The notes beneath the pieces were generated by a model. The model saw only the letters and a program-made list of their open reading frames with translations, made no database searches and was not told where the DNA came from. Position numbers and translations under genes: made by a program. This document shows positions 38,455 to 46,862 of a stretch of DNA of 64,000 nt, piece by piece (positions within the stretch are counted from its first letter, which is position 1; every line of letters begins with the position of its first letter). The stretch lies in NCBI RefSeq assembly GCF_018362995.1, contig NZ_CP074372.1, forward strand, positions 1,488,001-1,552,000. The letters run 5' to 3'. The DNA is from Chryseobacterium indologenes. Lineage in GTDB: Bacteria > Bacteroidota > Bacteroidia > Flavobacteriales > Weeksellaceae.

Positions 38455-38894
38455 AAAATACAATCCTGATTTCACTGGTAAGCCTTATTGCTCTTACCGC
38501 TTGCAGTAAAGAAAATAAAGATACAGATAATGGACTTAAGAGGGTTGTTTTTGACCCTGGTCATTTAAAATTCATCTCCAATTCTTTAAATCCCAAGAAA
38601 GAAACAATGTCCGCTTTATATGGTAATGAAAAGGCTTTGGAATCTTTATCAGAGGAAAATAAGACACCGGGAGCAGGTACTATTATGAAACTGGTTACCT
38701 GGAAATATCATAATAATCCTCAATATATTGGCGGAACTATTACCGGAGAATTGGTCAGTATCGAAACGGTACAGGCTGATAATACTGGAAATATCTCTTA
38801 TGATATTAAAAATGATCTTACAAAAACAACCTCTCCCAACAAAGAAGAAAGAATACAATATTTTATGAGTTACCGCCCTGTCAGCAGACCGTAA
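38451..38894 (+). CDS. Small lipoprotein, 147 aa
   Basis: An exported lipoprotein (lipobox LTAC, Cys18). The mature part contains KRVVFDPGHLKFISNSLNPKKETMSALYGNEKALESL, a motif consistent with cytochrome P460-associated proteins of Bacteroidota, and ends in IQYFMSYRPVSRP. The ATG overlaps the cytochrome stop by 4 bases. The phrase TMSALYGNEKAL suggests a role at the heme protein, possibly as its partner; this is inference from coupling only. Confidence 0.78.
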   Translation: MKNTILISLVSLIALTACSKENKDTDNGLKRVVFDPGHLKFISNSLNPKKETMSALYGNEKALESLSEENKTPGAGTIMKLVTWKYHNNPQYIGGTITGELVSIETVQADNTGNISYDIKNDLTKTTSPNKEERIQYFMSYRPVSRP

Positions 38895-39042
38895 AAAGGC
38901 AAACTCGGTATTCCTTTTTTATAAAATGTTTAATCTGATAAATCCGGCGAATAGGGAATGAAAATAAAACTCCCATTTCACTATTTATCATAATATTTTC
39001 AATAAAAAGCATTAATTTAACCTTTTCAAACCAGCAGATTTC

Positions 39043-40056
39043 ATGCAACAGCAAAAAATAAAAATTTCACAAGCCATTATCTGGATAAGCTCCATTTTTC
39101 TGGGTATTTTATCCTCTGTTCCTCAGCTTGCTTCTCATGAATTCAACTGGAAAGAAGCGATAGTGAACGCAGCCATTACAGCAGCATTTTCCATCATCAT
39201 GTGGTATATTAATATTTATATGTTAAATCGTACCGCAAAACGAAGACAGCATATCTCCTACTCAAGATTGATGATAGTACTGGTTTTCGGGATGCTGATT
39301 ATGTTTGGACTTGCCTGGATTCAGCAGCTTATTTTATCTCATATCAATTTCGGTCCGGTAATGCTGATGGTTGAAGTAAGAGGAATTTTAATCAATCTGG
39401 TTTGTTATATGTTTTTGACACTGCTTCAGAATAATTATACGGGCCAGCAGATACAGCTTGAACTGGAGAAGGTAAAAAGTGATAATTTAGGGGCTCAATA
39501 CGAATTGCTGAAGCAACAGATCAACCCGCATTTTCTCTTCAACAGTTTGAATACATTGAAATTAATGGCAGAAACGCATGATGAAGAAACGGTTGATTTC
39601 ATTGTTAAACTTTCTGATTTTTACCGATTTACACTTGAAAGCAGAAAACTGGACCTGATCAGTGTTCAGGAAGAAATGAAGATAGTAGACGCTTATCTTT
39701 TTCTTCAGAAAGCACGTTTTGGTGAAGGGATTAAGTTTACCAACGATCTCGGAAAAGAGACGGATCAAACGCTTATTCCTCCTTTTACGCTTCAGCTTTT
39801 GGTGGAAAACTGTATCAAGCACAATATTATTTCACAAAGTAAGCCGCTGCACATTAAAATATACAGTGCTGATGGCCAAATTGTGATTGAAAATCCTATA
39901 CAGCGAAAGATGAATACCGAAGACTCTCTGGGAGTAGGGCTTGACAATATTAAAATGCGTTACAAACACTTGCTGGAAAAGGAAATTACTATTAACTCAG
40001 ATGAAAACAATTTTCAGATAAAACTACCATTAATTCATGAATATCATCATTATTGA
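39043..40056 (+). CDS. LytS-type sensor histidine kinase
   Basis: A 337-residue membrane kinase with about four membrane segments (residues 10-130), a short coiled coil, and the His_kinase domain with His163 in QQINPHFLFNSLNT, N box LLVENCIKHNI and glycine region LGVGLDNIKMRY. No extracytoplasmic domain. It overlaps the response-regulator gene by 20 bases. It lies between two operons that carry the same operator, so its signal is probably sensed for those genes. Confidence 0.94.
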   Translation: MQQQKIKISQAIIWISSIFLGILSSVPQLASHEFNWKEAIVNAAITAAFSIIMWYINIYMLNRTAKRRQHISYSRLMIVLVFGMLIMFGLAWIQQLILSHINFGPVMLMVEVRGILINLVCYMFLTLLQNNYTGQQIQLELEKVKSDNLGAQYELLKQQINPHFLFNSLNTLKLMAETHDEETVDFIVKLSDFYRFTLESRKLDLISVQEEMKIVDAYLFLQKARFGEGIKFTNDLGKETDQTLIPPFTLQLLVENCIKHNIISQSKPLHIKIYSADGQIVIENPIQRKMNTEDSLGVGLDNIKMRYKHLLEKEITINSDENNFQIKLPLIHEYHHY

Positions 40057-40801
40057 AGACGAATTCAGGGCTGCAAAATCCCTTCAGAATTTAATTTCAG
40101 ATTTAAAACCGGATTCTAAGATCCTGGGCGTTTACGACAGTATCGAAACAAGTATTGAAGGCTTGAAAGACGTGAAACCCGATCTTATTTTTATGGATAT
40201 CCACCTTTCGGACGGACTTTCATTCGAGATTTTCAAATCGGTGGACATTACATGCCCGGTGGTTTTCTGTACGGCATTTGATCAGTATATGCTGGATGCT
40301 TTTAAGAGCAAGGGCGTTGATTATGTTTTAAAACCATTTTCAAAAGAAGATATTGCTGAAGCATTGAGAAAGGTTGACGAACTGAAAAAATTCTTTCAGA
40401 AAAATGATCTTCCTGACCTGGAATTGTTGATCCAAAAAATTAACCAGCCTGCTTCTACCGGTAAGAGTAATTTTCTGGTTTTTAAAAATCAAAAATACAC
40501 TACGATTCCTACGGAAGACATTGCCTATTTTTATATTCATAATGAAATAACCCATCTGGTAACATTTGGTAAAGAGCAGTTTTCTCTTAGTCAGCCTTTG
40601 GGGCAAGTCGCGGAACAGGTCTCTGATAAACAATTCTTCAGGGTTAACAGGCAATATCTCGTGAATTTCAAAGCGATTAAGGAGATGGAACATTATTTTC
40701 AGCGTAAAATATTGGTAAAACTCACTGTTGAAACTCCCGAAAAACTTCTTATTAATAAAGAGAAAACCCATAGTTTCTTTACCTGGCTGGAAGACAGATA
40801 A
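40037..40801 (+). CDS. LytTR response regulator
   Basis: A 254-residue regulator: receiver domain with EDE at 7-9, phospho-acceptor Asp54 (LIFMDIHLSDG) and Lys99 (VLKPF), a linker, and a LytTR domain from about residue 145 (FLVFKNQKYTTIPTEDIAYFYIHNEITHLV ... FFRVNRQYLVNFKAIKEM). LytTR domains bind pairs of direct repeats one to two helical turns apart. The best candidate targets are the identical operators at 37375-37407 and 41036-41068, on either side of this gene. Confidence 0.95.
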   Translation: MNIIIIEDEFRAAKSLQNLISDLKPDSKILGVYDSIETSIEGLKDVKPDLIFMDIHLSDGLSFEIFKSVDITCPVVFCTAFDQYMLDAFKSKGVDYVLKPFSKEDIAEALRKVDELKKFFQKNDLPDLELLIQKINQPASTGKSNFLVFKNQKYTTIPTEDIAYFYIHNEITHLVTFGKEQFSLSQPLGQVAEQVSDKQFFRVNRQYLVNFKAIKEMEHYFQRKILVKLTVETPEKLLINKEKTHSFFTWLEDR

Positions 40802-40883
40802 AGAGTAAAGAAGTTGGAGGCTGGAAGCAGGAAGTACTTGCAGTCATTCTAAGATATAGAACTCTTTTTGAAATAAATCATTG

Positions 40884-40916
40884 CCCTGATTGTTATGATC
40901 AGGGTTTTCTTTTTTA
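40884..40916 (+). terminator. Terminator after the LytTR gene
   Basis: CCCTGAT pairs with ATCAGGG over a 7-base loop, followed by TTTTCTTTTTT. Confidence 0.82.
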
Positions 40917-41035
40917 TTCCTTATTTGATTGTATCAATTTCTTAAGCTTCTTGCTGCTTATATTAAAAAAATAAAACACTATTCCTTTTCACTCTCCAAA
41001 AACTCCCAGCCTTAAAATCCTTCCCCTCGTAATTT

Positions 41036-41068
41036 CCGGATTCACCCTTTGATTTGTCCGGTTGAACC
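41036..41068 (+). promoter_or_regulatory. LytTR-type operator, copy B
   Basis: CCGGATTCACC (41036-41046) and CCGGTTGAACC (41058-41068), starting 22 bp apart. Consensus with copy A: CCGG(A/T)TNNACC twice. Spacing to TACTTTTG equals that of copy A. Confidence 0.75.
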
Positions 41069-41100
41069 ATTTTTGTATTCTTTCGCCTTTCCAGAGTATC

Positions 41101-41108
41101 TACTTTTG
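41101..41108 (+). promoter_or_regulatory. -7 box of the DUF1223 operon
   Basis: TACTTTTG, an exact TAnnTTTG and the same 8 bases as at 37440; preceded by GTATC as the other is by CCATC. Confidence 0.65.
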
Positions 41109-41124
41109 AATCAAATTAAAAGAC

Positions 41125-41898
41125 ATGATACTAAAAAACTTAATCACAGTAAGCGCTTTCACCGCGTTATTATTTGCTACTTCAGCATTTATTTATCAAG
41201 ATAAAGTAGAAAAAACAGCACAACAATCAACCACAGAAAATGGTTTTGCAGTTTTGGAACTTTTCACTTCAGAAGGCTGCTCCAGCTGTCCTCCGGCAGA
41301 TGAACTGATGGGGAAAATTGAAAATGAATACAAAGATGAGCCTGTTTATCTTCTCTCCTACCATGTTGATTACTGGAACCGGCTTGGATGGAAGGACCGA
41401 TTCAGTAGTGCTGAGAACTCGCAGCGACAACAGCAATACAGCCGTATTTTGAATTCGCAGGTTTATACACCACAGTTGGTTGTCAATGGAAAAACGGAAT
41501 TTGTGGGCTCTGATGAAACCAATATCAAAAATACAATCAGGGAAGCCTTATTCTCCTCTAAGAAAGCAAATGTATCACTATCGGCAAACGTTTCTCAGAA
41601 GGAAATCAATGTACAGTATAAAACCTCTGCCACTGATCCTAAGAATATGCTTCTCGTTAATCTGGTCGAAAAACATTCTTCTACTCAGGTAGGAAAAGGT
41701 GAAAATGAAGGCCGTCATCTGCATCATTGGCAGATTGTTCACAAGCAAAATCAGATCTCATTGAATAAGCAACAGGAAGGGACAACCACATTTAAACTTC
41801 CGGAAGGTTTTTCTCCTGAAAACTGGGAAGTTATAGCTTTTATTCAAAATCCAAAAACGGGAGAGATATCAGGATCAGCAAAAACAATTTTCAAATAA
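41125..41898 (+). CDS. DUF1223 thioredoxin-like exported protein
   Basis: A 257-residue exported protein (signal about residues 1-24). The DUF1223 domain has ELFTSEGCSSCPPADEL, where Cys52 and Cys55 form a thioredoxin-like CSSC pair, TPQLVVNGKTEFVGSD as the cis-Pro loop, and HHWQIVHKQN later. DUF1223 proteins are predicted periplasmic thiol oxidoreductases. It has its own operator copy (B) and a DoxX gene 45 bases downstream, so the two form an operon of the same regulon as the cytochrome operon. Confidence 0.92.
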   Translation: MILKNLITVSAFTALLFATSAFIYQDKVEKTAQQSTTENGFAVLELFTSEGCSSCPPADELMGKIENEYKDEPVYLLSYHVDYWNRLGWKDRFSSAENSQRQQQYSRILNSQVYTPQLVVNGKTEFVGSDETNIKNTIREALFSSKKANVSLSANVSQKEINVQYKTSATDPKNMLLVNLVEKHSSTQVGKGENEGRHLHHWQIVHKQNQISLNKQQEGTTTFKLPEGFSPENWEVIAFIQNPKTGEISGSAKTIFK

Positions 41899-41943
41899 TT
41901 GTTACATAATACATTAATAATAACAACTAAAAATAATACTACA

Positions 41944-42336
41944 ATGAAAACAAAAACAACAAAAATCATCTATTGGACAGGAGCTATTTTTATGTCATTA
42001 TGGTTCGGAGCCAGCGGTTTCTTTGAGCTTACAAAAAATCCTGTCGTATGGGACATTACTCAACAACTTGGCTATCCGCCTCATTTTATTTATATACTGG
42101 GTGTCTTTAAAATTTCAGGCGTTATTGTTCTTCTCCTTCCCAACAGATTAATGAGATTGAAAGAATGGGTATTTGCAGGAATGTTTTTCGATATTATTTT
42201 TGCTTTCTTCTCAAAAATTGCGGTATTGGGTTTTCCAGCTACAATAGATGCAATAGTTGCTTTCTCTATACTTACAATGACTTATCTGATGTTCAGAAAG
42301 CTGTATTCTACCGAGCTGGTATTTGGAGAAGCTTAA
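41944..42336 (+). CDS. DoxX-family membrane protein, 130 aa
   Basis: Four membrane helices in 130 residues, with KIIYWTGAIFMSLWFGASGFFEL, YPPHFIYILGVFKISGVIVLLLP and IDAIVAFSILTMTYLMF as in the DoxX-like group. The ATG at 41944 begins the family sequence; a longer frame to 41899 overlaps the end of the DUF1223 gene. It is 45 bases after DUF1223; DoxX proteins are often found with thiol or quinone redox genes, which fits this operon. Confidence 0.85.
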   Translation: MKTKTTKIIYWTGAIFMSLWFGASGFFELTKNPVVWDITQQLGYPPHFIYILGVFKISGVIVLLLPNRLMRLKEWVFAGMFFDIIFAFFSKIAVLGFPATIDAIVAFSILTMTYLMFRKLYSTELVFGEA

Positions 42337-42370
42337 TGATTTTAAACTCTAATTTTTTCTTATGTATAAA

Positions 42371-42403
42371 AACAGATCCTCTCGTTGCCCGGGAGGATTT
42401 GTT
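42371..42403 (+). terminator. Likely terminator after the DoxX gene
   Basis: AACAGATCCTC pairs with GAGGATTTGTT (one wobble) over an 11-base loop; the tail is only moderately T-rich. Confidence 0.55.
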
Positions 42404-42427
42404 GTGTGAATTGATGATTATTAAATC

Positions 42428-42489
42428 TTGGCTAAAGCTGAATGGTAAATTTTTATTGAAAAAGCGGACTAAAGTCCGCTTCTATTGAT
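42428..42489. repeat. Dispersed element (GGCTAAAGC ... AAGCGGACTAAAGTCCGCTT)
   Basis: TTGGCTAAAGCT, a spacer, then the hairpin AAGCGGACTAAAGTCCGCTT and TCTATTGAT. The same plan recurs at 46557-46620 and 56065-56091. Confidence 0.6.
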
Positions 42490-42508
42490 TGAATTGCCTT
42501 TTATAATT

Positions 42509-42563
42509 AACCACCCCGTCAAAAATTCTTTGAATTTTGCCACCCCTCCAGAGGATGGGAATG
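42509..42563 (+). repeat. Solo copy of the DUF559-associated repeat (2)
   Basis: AACCACCCCGTCAAAAATTC, TTTGAATTTTGCCACCCCTCC, then AGAGGATGGGAAT. Same order and almost the same bases as 25993-26048 and as the right end of the element at 59913-60460. Confidence 0.7.
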
Positions 42564-42604
42564 CCAAGCACTTAAGATGACTGGTTTCTATTTTTCACCC
42601 CAAT

Positions 42605-42639
42605 CCCTGCAACCTATTATCTGCCACCTATTACCTAAT
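42605..42639. repeat. GGTAATA-type repeat, inverted copy
   Basis: CCTGCAACCTATTATCTGCC and ACCTATTACCTAA, the inverse of the sequences at 17762-17810 and 18816-18849. Confidence 0.4.
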
Positions 42640-43627
42640 TCATAAAACTTTCCGGGAACCATTGAAATGCTCCGGATGTTGTTTTTGTAAAGCCCAGACC
42701 CGGCCAGGGTAAATGACAGGCCAATGCTCTGGTTTTAGTATCTGCCAATTGCTTCAGGAGATCTTTCCTTGAAGCGGTGGCAAGATCAAGATCGGTATCA
42801 CCAAAGTAGCCCCATTCAGGATGTTGGAAAAGAATTATATCGGAATGAACCAAATCTGCAATGTAGATCAGCTTTTCATTTCCAGAAGAAATGGTTGTCA
42901 CCGTTAAACCAGGAGTATGACCGGGCGCCAGCTGAAAACCGAAATTGTCATAGAGCGGATCATTAAGGTCATAAAACTTAAGTTTCGGCTGAATTGTTTT
43001 AAGAATATTTTGAACAGCAGGAATAATCTGATTGAGTAATTCAGGTTGCTTTTTCAAAGCGCTATTATTAAAATCTTTGATAGTAGCTTTCGCCCAAAAG
43101 TCGTGTTCAATTTCTGAAATGAAAATATTGGCGTTTGGAAAAACCAGATTCTGCTTTTTGTCAACCACCCCGCCAATATGATCAGGGTGCGCATGAGAGA
43201 TAAAAACATCTGTAATATCTTTTGGTGAAAAGCCAGCTTTTTGGAGACTTTTTAATAAAAACCCGGTTCTTTCATCAGCAAAAATACCCATTCCGGTATC
43301 TAACAGGATGAGCTTATTCTTTGTTTTAACCAATAGAATATTCATCGCCAGATCAATATAATTCTCCGGTCTGAAATTATTTTTAAGGATTGATTTCAAC
43401 TCAGAAACAGTTCCTCTGGGAGCAAATGCATTGAGATTTTCTTCATGAATATATCCGTCTGTAAGAACAAACAATTCCAACTCTCCAAGCTTCAGTTTTT
43501 TAAAGCCAGAAAGATCATCACCGGTTTTTTCAGAGATTTTTGGAGTTTCTGCCAGTACACTGGAAAAAGGGATCATGCTTAATGTTCCTGCCAATAAGCC
43601 ATTCTTTAATAGTTCTCTTCTATTCAT
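42635..43627 (-). CDS. Exported metallo-beta-lactamase-fold hydrolase
   Basis: A 330-residue protein of the MBL fold with an N-terminal Tat-like signal (NRRELLKNGLLAGTLSMIPFSSVLA). The zinc site reads FISHAHPDHIGG (HxHxDH), followed by ISEIEHDFW and later APGHTPG, IADLVHSDI and ALACHLPWPG with the closing His. The pattern is close to AHL-lactonase/quercetinase-type hydrolases rather than class B beta-lactamases. Substrate unknown. Confidence 0.9.
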   Translation of the reverse strand: MNRRELLKNGLLAGTLSMIPFSSVLAETPKISEKTGDDLSGFKKLKLGELELFVLTDGYIHEENLNAFAPRGTVSELKSILKNNFRPENYIDLAMNILLVKTKNKLILLDTGMGIFADERTGFLLKSLQKAGFSPKDITDVFISHAHPDHIGGVVDKKQNLVFPNANIFISEIEHDFWAKATIKDFNNSALKKQPELLNQIIPAVQNILKTIQPKLKFYDLNDPLYDNFGFQLAPGHTPGLTVTTISSGNEKLIYIADLVHSDIILFQHPEWGYFGDTDLDLATASRKDLLKQLADTKTRALACHLPWPGLGFTKTTSGAFQWFPESFMN

Positions 43628-43675
43628 AATTTAGTTTTTTCCATTATTTATACATTCTCAGTGAGAATAATAACA

Positions 43676-43715
43676 AAAAAACTGAGCTCCCATCATAAGC
43701 AGGAACTCAGTTTTT
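43676..43715. terminator. Terminator of the aldo/keto reductase gene
   Basis: AAAAACTGAG pairs with CTCAGTTTTT across a 20-base region that can pair further (CTCC/GGAA). Suits the minus-strand gene ending at 43728. Confidence 0.8.
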
Positions 43716-43727
43716 GTAGCGTAGTTT

Positions 43728-44729
43728 TTAGTTGTTTACCAGTTTCATTGAACCTTCGGTATATCTTTCCCCTACATTCGGGTATTTTTTCAGAATGGCA
43801 TCAATGGTATCCAGATCTGATTGCGAAAGGTCTATATTGACGGCTGCAATATTTTCTTCCAGGTATTTGATTCGTTTGGTACCCGGAATCGGGATGATGT
43901 CGTCTCCCTGATTCAATACCCAGGCCAATGCAAGCTGGGTTCCTTTTACCCCTTTGGAAGCTGCAAATTCATTGATTTCATTAGCCAGTTTTGTGTTATT
44001 TTCAAGATATTCCTGCTGATAACGCGGCAGTGATTTTCTGAAGTCATCATCACCAAGATTCTGCGCATCATAAATATTGGTAAAAAGGCCTCTTGCCAGC
44101 GGTGAATAAGGCACTAAAGAAATTCCCAATTCTCTGATAGTTGGTAAAATTTCTTTTTCAACATCTTTCGTAAGGATAGAATATTCTGACTGTAAAGCTG
44201 CAATTGGGTGAATTTTATTGGCTTTTCTGATAGATTCTGCTGAAGCTTCGGATAATCCGATATATTTCACTTTTCCTGCTTTCACCAGCTCTGCCATTGC
44301 TCCTACGGTTTCTTCTACCGGAACATTAGGATCTACTCTGTGAGCGTAATACAAATCAATAGTGTCTATTTTTAATCTTTGAAGGCTTAAATCTACTGCT
44401 TTTCTGATCCATTCCGGAGAACCGTCAAAATACGTTCCCGGAGCTCCGCTGTGGCTTGCTTTACCATCTTTAAACCTGAATCCGAATTTGGTTGCAATAA
44501 AAATCTTATCCCTGTTCGGAACCAAAACCTTGGAGATCAGTTTTTCGTTTTCTCCATTGGCATACATATCTGCTGTATCCCAGAAGTTTATCCCTAAATC
44601 CAAAGCTCTGTGTAAAGTACTGATACTTTCCTGTTCATCTGCAGGGCCATAAGCAAAGCTCATTCCCATACATCCTAAACCAATTGCTGATAACTGTTCT
44701 TCTGTGTTTCCTAATTTTTTAAATTTCAT
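43728..44729 (-). CDS. Aldo/keto reductase, 333 aa
   Basis: A TIM-barrel NADPH oxidoreductase. Catalytic Asp/Tyr are in INFWDTADMYANGENEKLI, Lys in KIFIATKFGF, His in LYYAHRVDP; the C-terminal cofactor site is IIPIPGTKRIKYLEEN. It matches the general stress/quinone-type AKR12-like group, which reduces aldehydes and ketones. The AraC regulator gene 86 bases upstream (44816-45721), same strand, probably controls it. Confidence 0.94.
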   Translation of the reverse strand: MKFKKLGNTEEQLSAIGLGCMGMSFAYGPADEQESISTLHRALDLGINFWDTADMYANGENEKLISKVLVPNRDKIFIATKFGFRFKDGKASHSGAPGTYFDGSPEWIRKAVDLSLQRLKIDTIDLYYAHRVDPNVPVEETVGAMAELVKAGKVKYIGLSEASAESIRKANKIHPIAALQSEYSILTKDVEKEILPTIRELGISLVPYSPLARGLFTNIYDAQNLGDDDFRKSLPRYQQEYLENNTKLANEINEFAASKGVKGTQLALAWVLNQGDDIIPIPGTKRIKYLEENIAAVNIDLSQSDLDTIDAILKKYPNVGERYTEGSMKLVNN

Positions 44730-44815
44730 GATAGGTATGATTTAATTTTACAAGACAAAATTAGAACATGGAAAGATCAACTGCCGTATAGAATTCAAAC
44801 TAAGAATTATAAAAT

Positions 44816-45721
44816 TCAAACAAGGTTCGTTCTTAAAGCATTTGGAGTAATTCCTGTCTGCTTTTTAAAATAGTTGGTAAAATAAGCAGGTTCTTCAAAA
44901 CCCAATCCGTAAGCAATTTCAGAAATATTCCAATCTGTATAAGTGAGCAAAGCATGAGCTTCCTGAATAATTTTTGCAGTGATCTGCTGACTGGTTGTTT
45001 TTCCTGTAATTTCTTTTACCGAACGGTTTAAAGAATTCACATGTATCGAAAGACTCTGCGCATAATCGTTGGGAGTTTTTAATTTTAGAAATGCCGCAGG
45101 GCTGTCGATCGGAAATTGTCTTTCCAGCAATTCCATAAATAAGGCAGCAACTCTCTGTGAAGCATTCTGATAGGGCTCAAAACTTTCTGCCGGCTGCATT
45201 CTGATGGTTTCATGAATCATCAGATGCAGATACGCTCTCAGCATATCATATTTATGAATATATTCAGACTGAATTTCAGTCATCATTTTCGCATAAATAT
45301 CCGAAAGTATTTTCTGCTGTTCCTCATCCAAAAAGAAAACCGGAGTTCCACCAATCTTGAAAAGCGGAGAATCCTGAAGGTTTCCCATACGGCTTCCATT
45401 ATGCAGAAACTGATCGGTAAACAAACAAAACCAGCCTTTCTGATTAGCATCATCCGCTTCCCAGGAATAAGGAATGTTAGGATTTGAGAACAATAACGCA
45501 GGGCGGTCCACTTTAATCCATTTATCAGCATAATGGAGTTTTCCCTTTCCTATGATCAGTGAAACCTTATAATAATATCTCCTGCTATAAGGGGTCAGTA
45601 GAGAGCAATGTTCCCGGGAAAAAACATTGAAGTGCCCCATCTTATTGATGCCAATACATGATGACATCAGGTTGGGAGCATTTCTTTCATAAAAATCGTT
45701 GAGTGATTCGTGTAATTCCAT
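44816..45721 (-). CDS. AraC-family transcriptional regulator
   Basis: A 301-residue regulator: N-terminal cupin-like part (about residues 20-160, HYADKWIKVDRPALLFSNPNIPYSWE) and C-terminal pair of helix-turn-helix units (LLTYTDWNISEIAYGLGFEEPAYFTNYFKKQTGITPNAL). Nearest target by position is the aldo/keto reductase gene. The start ATG at 45721 is well placed. Confidence 0.93.
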   Translation of the reverse strand: MELHESLNDFYERNAPNLMSSCIGINKMGHFNVFSREHCSLLTPYSRRYYYKVSLIIGKGKLHYADKWIKVDRPALLFSNPNIPYSWEADDANQKGWFCLFTDQFLHNGSRMGNLQDSPLFKIGGTPVFFLDEEQQKILSDIYAKMMTEIQSEYIHKYDMLRAYLHLMIHETIRMQPAESFEPYQNASQRVAALFMELLERQFPIDSPAAFLKLKTPNDYAQSLSIHVNSLNRSVKEITGKTTSQQITAKIIQEAHALLTYTDWNISEIAYGLGFEEPAYFTNYFKKQTGITPNALRTNLV

Positions 45722-45777
45722 AACTCAAAGTTATAAAATTCAAACAAATTAAAATAATACTTGAAATGTAAAAAATA

Positions 45778-45805
45778 AAATGACTGACAAAGATGCCAGT
45801 CATTT
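45778..45805. terminator. Terminator of the 45832-46290 gene
   Basis: AAATGACTG pairs with CAGTCATTT over a 10-base loop. Confidence 0.78.
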
Positions 45806-45831
45806 AAGAGTGAATATATAGTTGATAATGA

Positions 45832-46290
45832 TTAATCCCAATCATCGTCGTGACCATGACCACGATGTTTGTTCTGTTTTTTATAGTATTTTTCCTGATT
45901 TTTATAATACTTCTCTTGTTCTTTACGATATTTTTTATAATCGTTTTTATTTCTGCCATAAACAATCACTGGGTTTTGACCTCTGTAATATCTCTTTTTA
46001 AAGATGATATACTTTTCTCTACCCATGATTCTTTCCAGCTCCGAGTAACGGTCATTTCTCCATCTTCCCGGCTCTACCACATACACCCTGTTCCATGTGT
46101 CGTAATCACGATACCTATCATTAAGTACATAAATCTGATTGGCCTGTGTTGTAGACAACAACAGATCGGCAACAACTCTTTGCCAGTTAACATCAGAAAT
46201 ACTCCTTCTATAATCGTTATAATAGTCTGACTGGGCATAACTCAAACTGAATGTACCAATCAAAAATGCTGTTAATAGTAACTTTTTCAT
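45832..46290 (-). CDS. Exported hypothetical protein with charged Lys/Tyr-rich tail, 152 aa
   Basis: A 152-residue exported protein (signal residues 1-20, ending SLSYAQ). The core contains DVNWQRVVADLLLSTTQANQIYVLNDRYRDYDTW, a DUF-like helical unit seen in Chryseobacterium proteins with RYRDYDTW repeats, and RWRNDRYSELERIMGREKYIIFKKRYY. The last 45 residues are Lys/Tyr/Gln-rich (YRKEQEKYYKNQEKYYKKQ) and end HRGHGHDDDWD, a possible metal-binding His/Asp patch. Function unknown. The ATG at 46290 starts the signal directly. Confidence 0.75.
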   Translation of the reverse strand: MKKLLLTAFLIGTFSLSYAQSDYYNDYRRSISDVNWQRVVADLLLSTTQANQIYVLNDRYRDYDTWNRVYVVEPGRWRNDRYSELERIMGREKYIIFKKRYYRGQNPVIVYGRNKNDYKKYRKEQEKYYKNQEKYYKKQNKHRGHGHDDDWD

Positions 46291-46862
46291 TTCATTCCAC
46301 TTTAAAATTAAACATGATGGCATACTCAATTAAAGTGCCAAATCTTAATTACAAATACTAATATTTGTTAAGAAAAACCATAAACAACTGATTATCTTTG
46401 AAATATTTAATACATTTTTATGAAATTATTGCATGTTAATCATCTTAAAATTTATAATCAGAAGACAATTAATTTTATTAAACAGAAGTTTTTAATAAGC
46501 AAATGAAAATCAGCAAATTGGGATTAAATTAGAATATTAAAGAGTAAATATTGTAAGTTTTGGCTAAAGCCAATAGATGGGAAATTTATTGTCAGGTGGG
46601 TTAAAACCCACCTCTATTGAAATTTAACAACAAGATCTTTTATCTTTTATCTTTTATCTTTTATCTTTTATCTTTTATCTTTTATCTTTTATCTTTTATC
46701 TTTTATCTTTTATCTTTTATCTTTTATCTTTTATCTTATAAATTTCGTTAAGATTCCCGAAAACTATTATTTCATATTGTTTAATTTCGTAATTTTAGTG
46801 AAGAGAATGTTTTTCGGAAAGTTCTCTAAATTATTTTTTTACCAACCAAATCTTACATTATC
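46291..46862. repeat. Intergenic region with a dispersed element and an ATCTTTT tandem array
   Basis: No gene is supported. 46557-46620 holds a GGCTAAAGCC / AGGTGGGTTAAAACCCACCT element (TCTATTGA end), and 46635-46738 is about 15 copies of the 7-mer ATCTTTT with no interruption. A 28-codon frame at 46420-46506 shows no coding character. Confidence 0.6.
46635..46738. repeat. Heptanucleotide tandem repeat (ATCTTTT)n
   Basis: 104 bases of near-perfect ATCTTTT units, about 15 copies, lying 124 bases before the ATG of the N-acetyltransferase-like gene at 46863. Seven is not a multiple of three, but no frame crosses it; effect could be on promoter spacing. Confidence 0.9.

Noticed and set aside
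42635..43627. Class B beta-lactamase
   Set aside because: The zinc motif is HxHxDH but the surrounding segments match AHL-lactonase-like MBL proteins, not carbapenemases.
46420..46506. 28-codon frame after a TTTG-rich region
   Set aside because: No hydrophobic or charged pattern, no terminator, and base composition equal to the surrounding gap.
46635..46738. CRISPR or minisatellite coding repeat
   Set aside because: It is a pure 7-mer tract with no spacers and no open frame.
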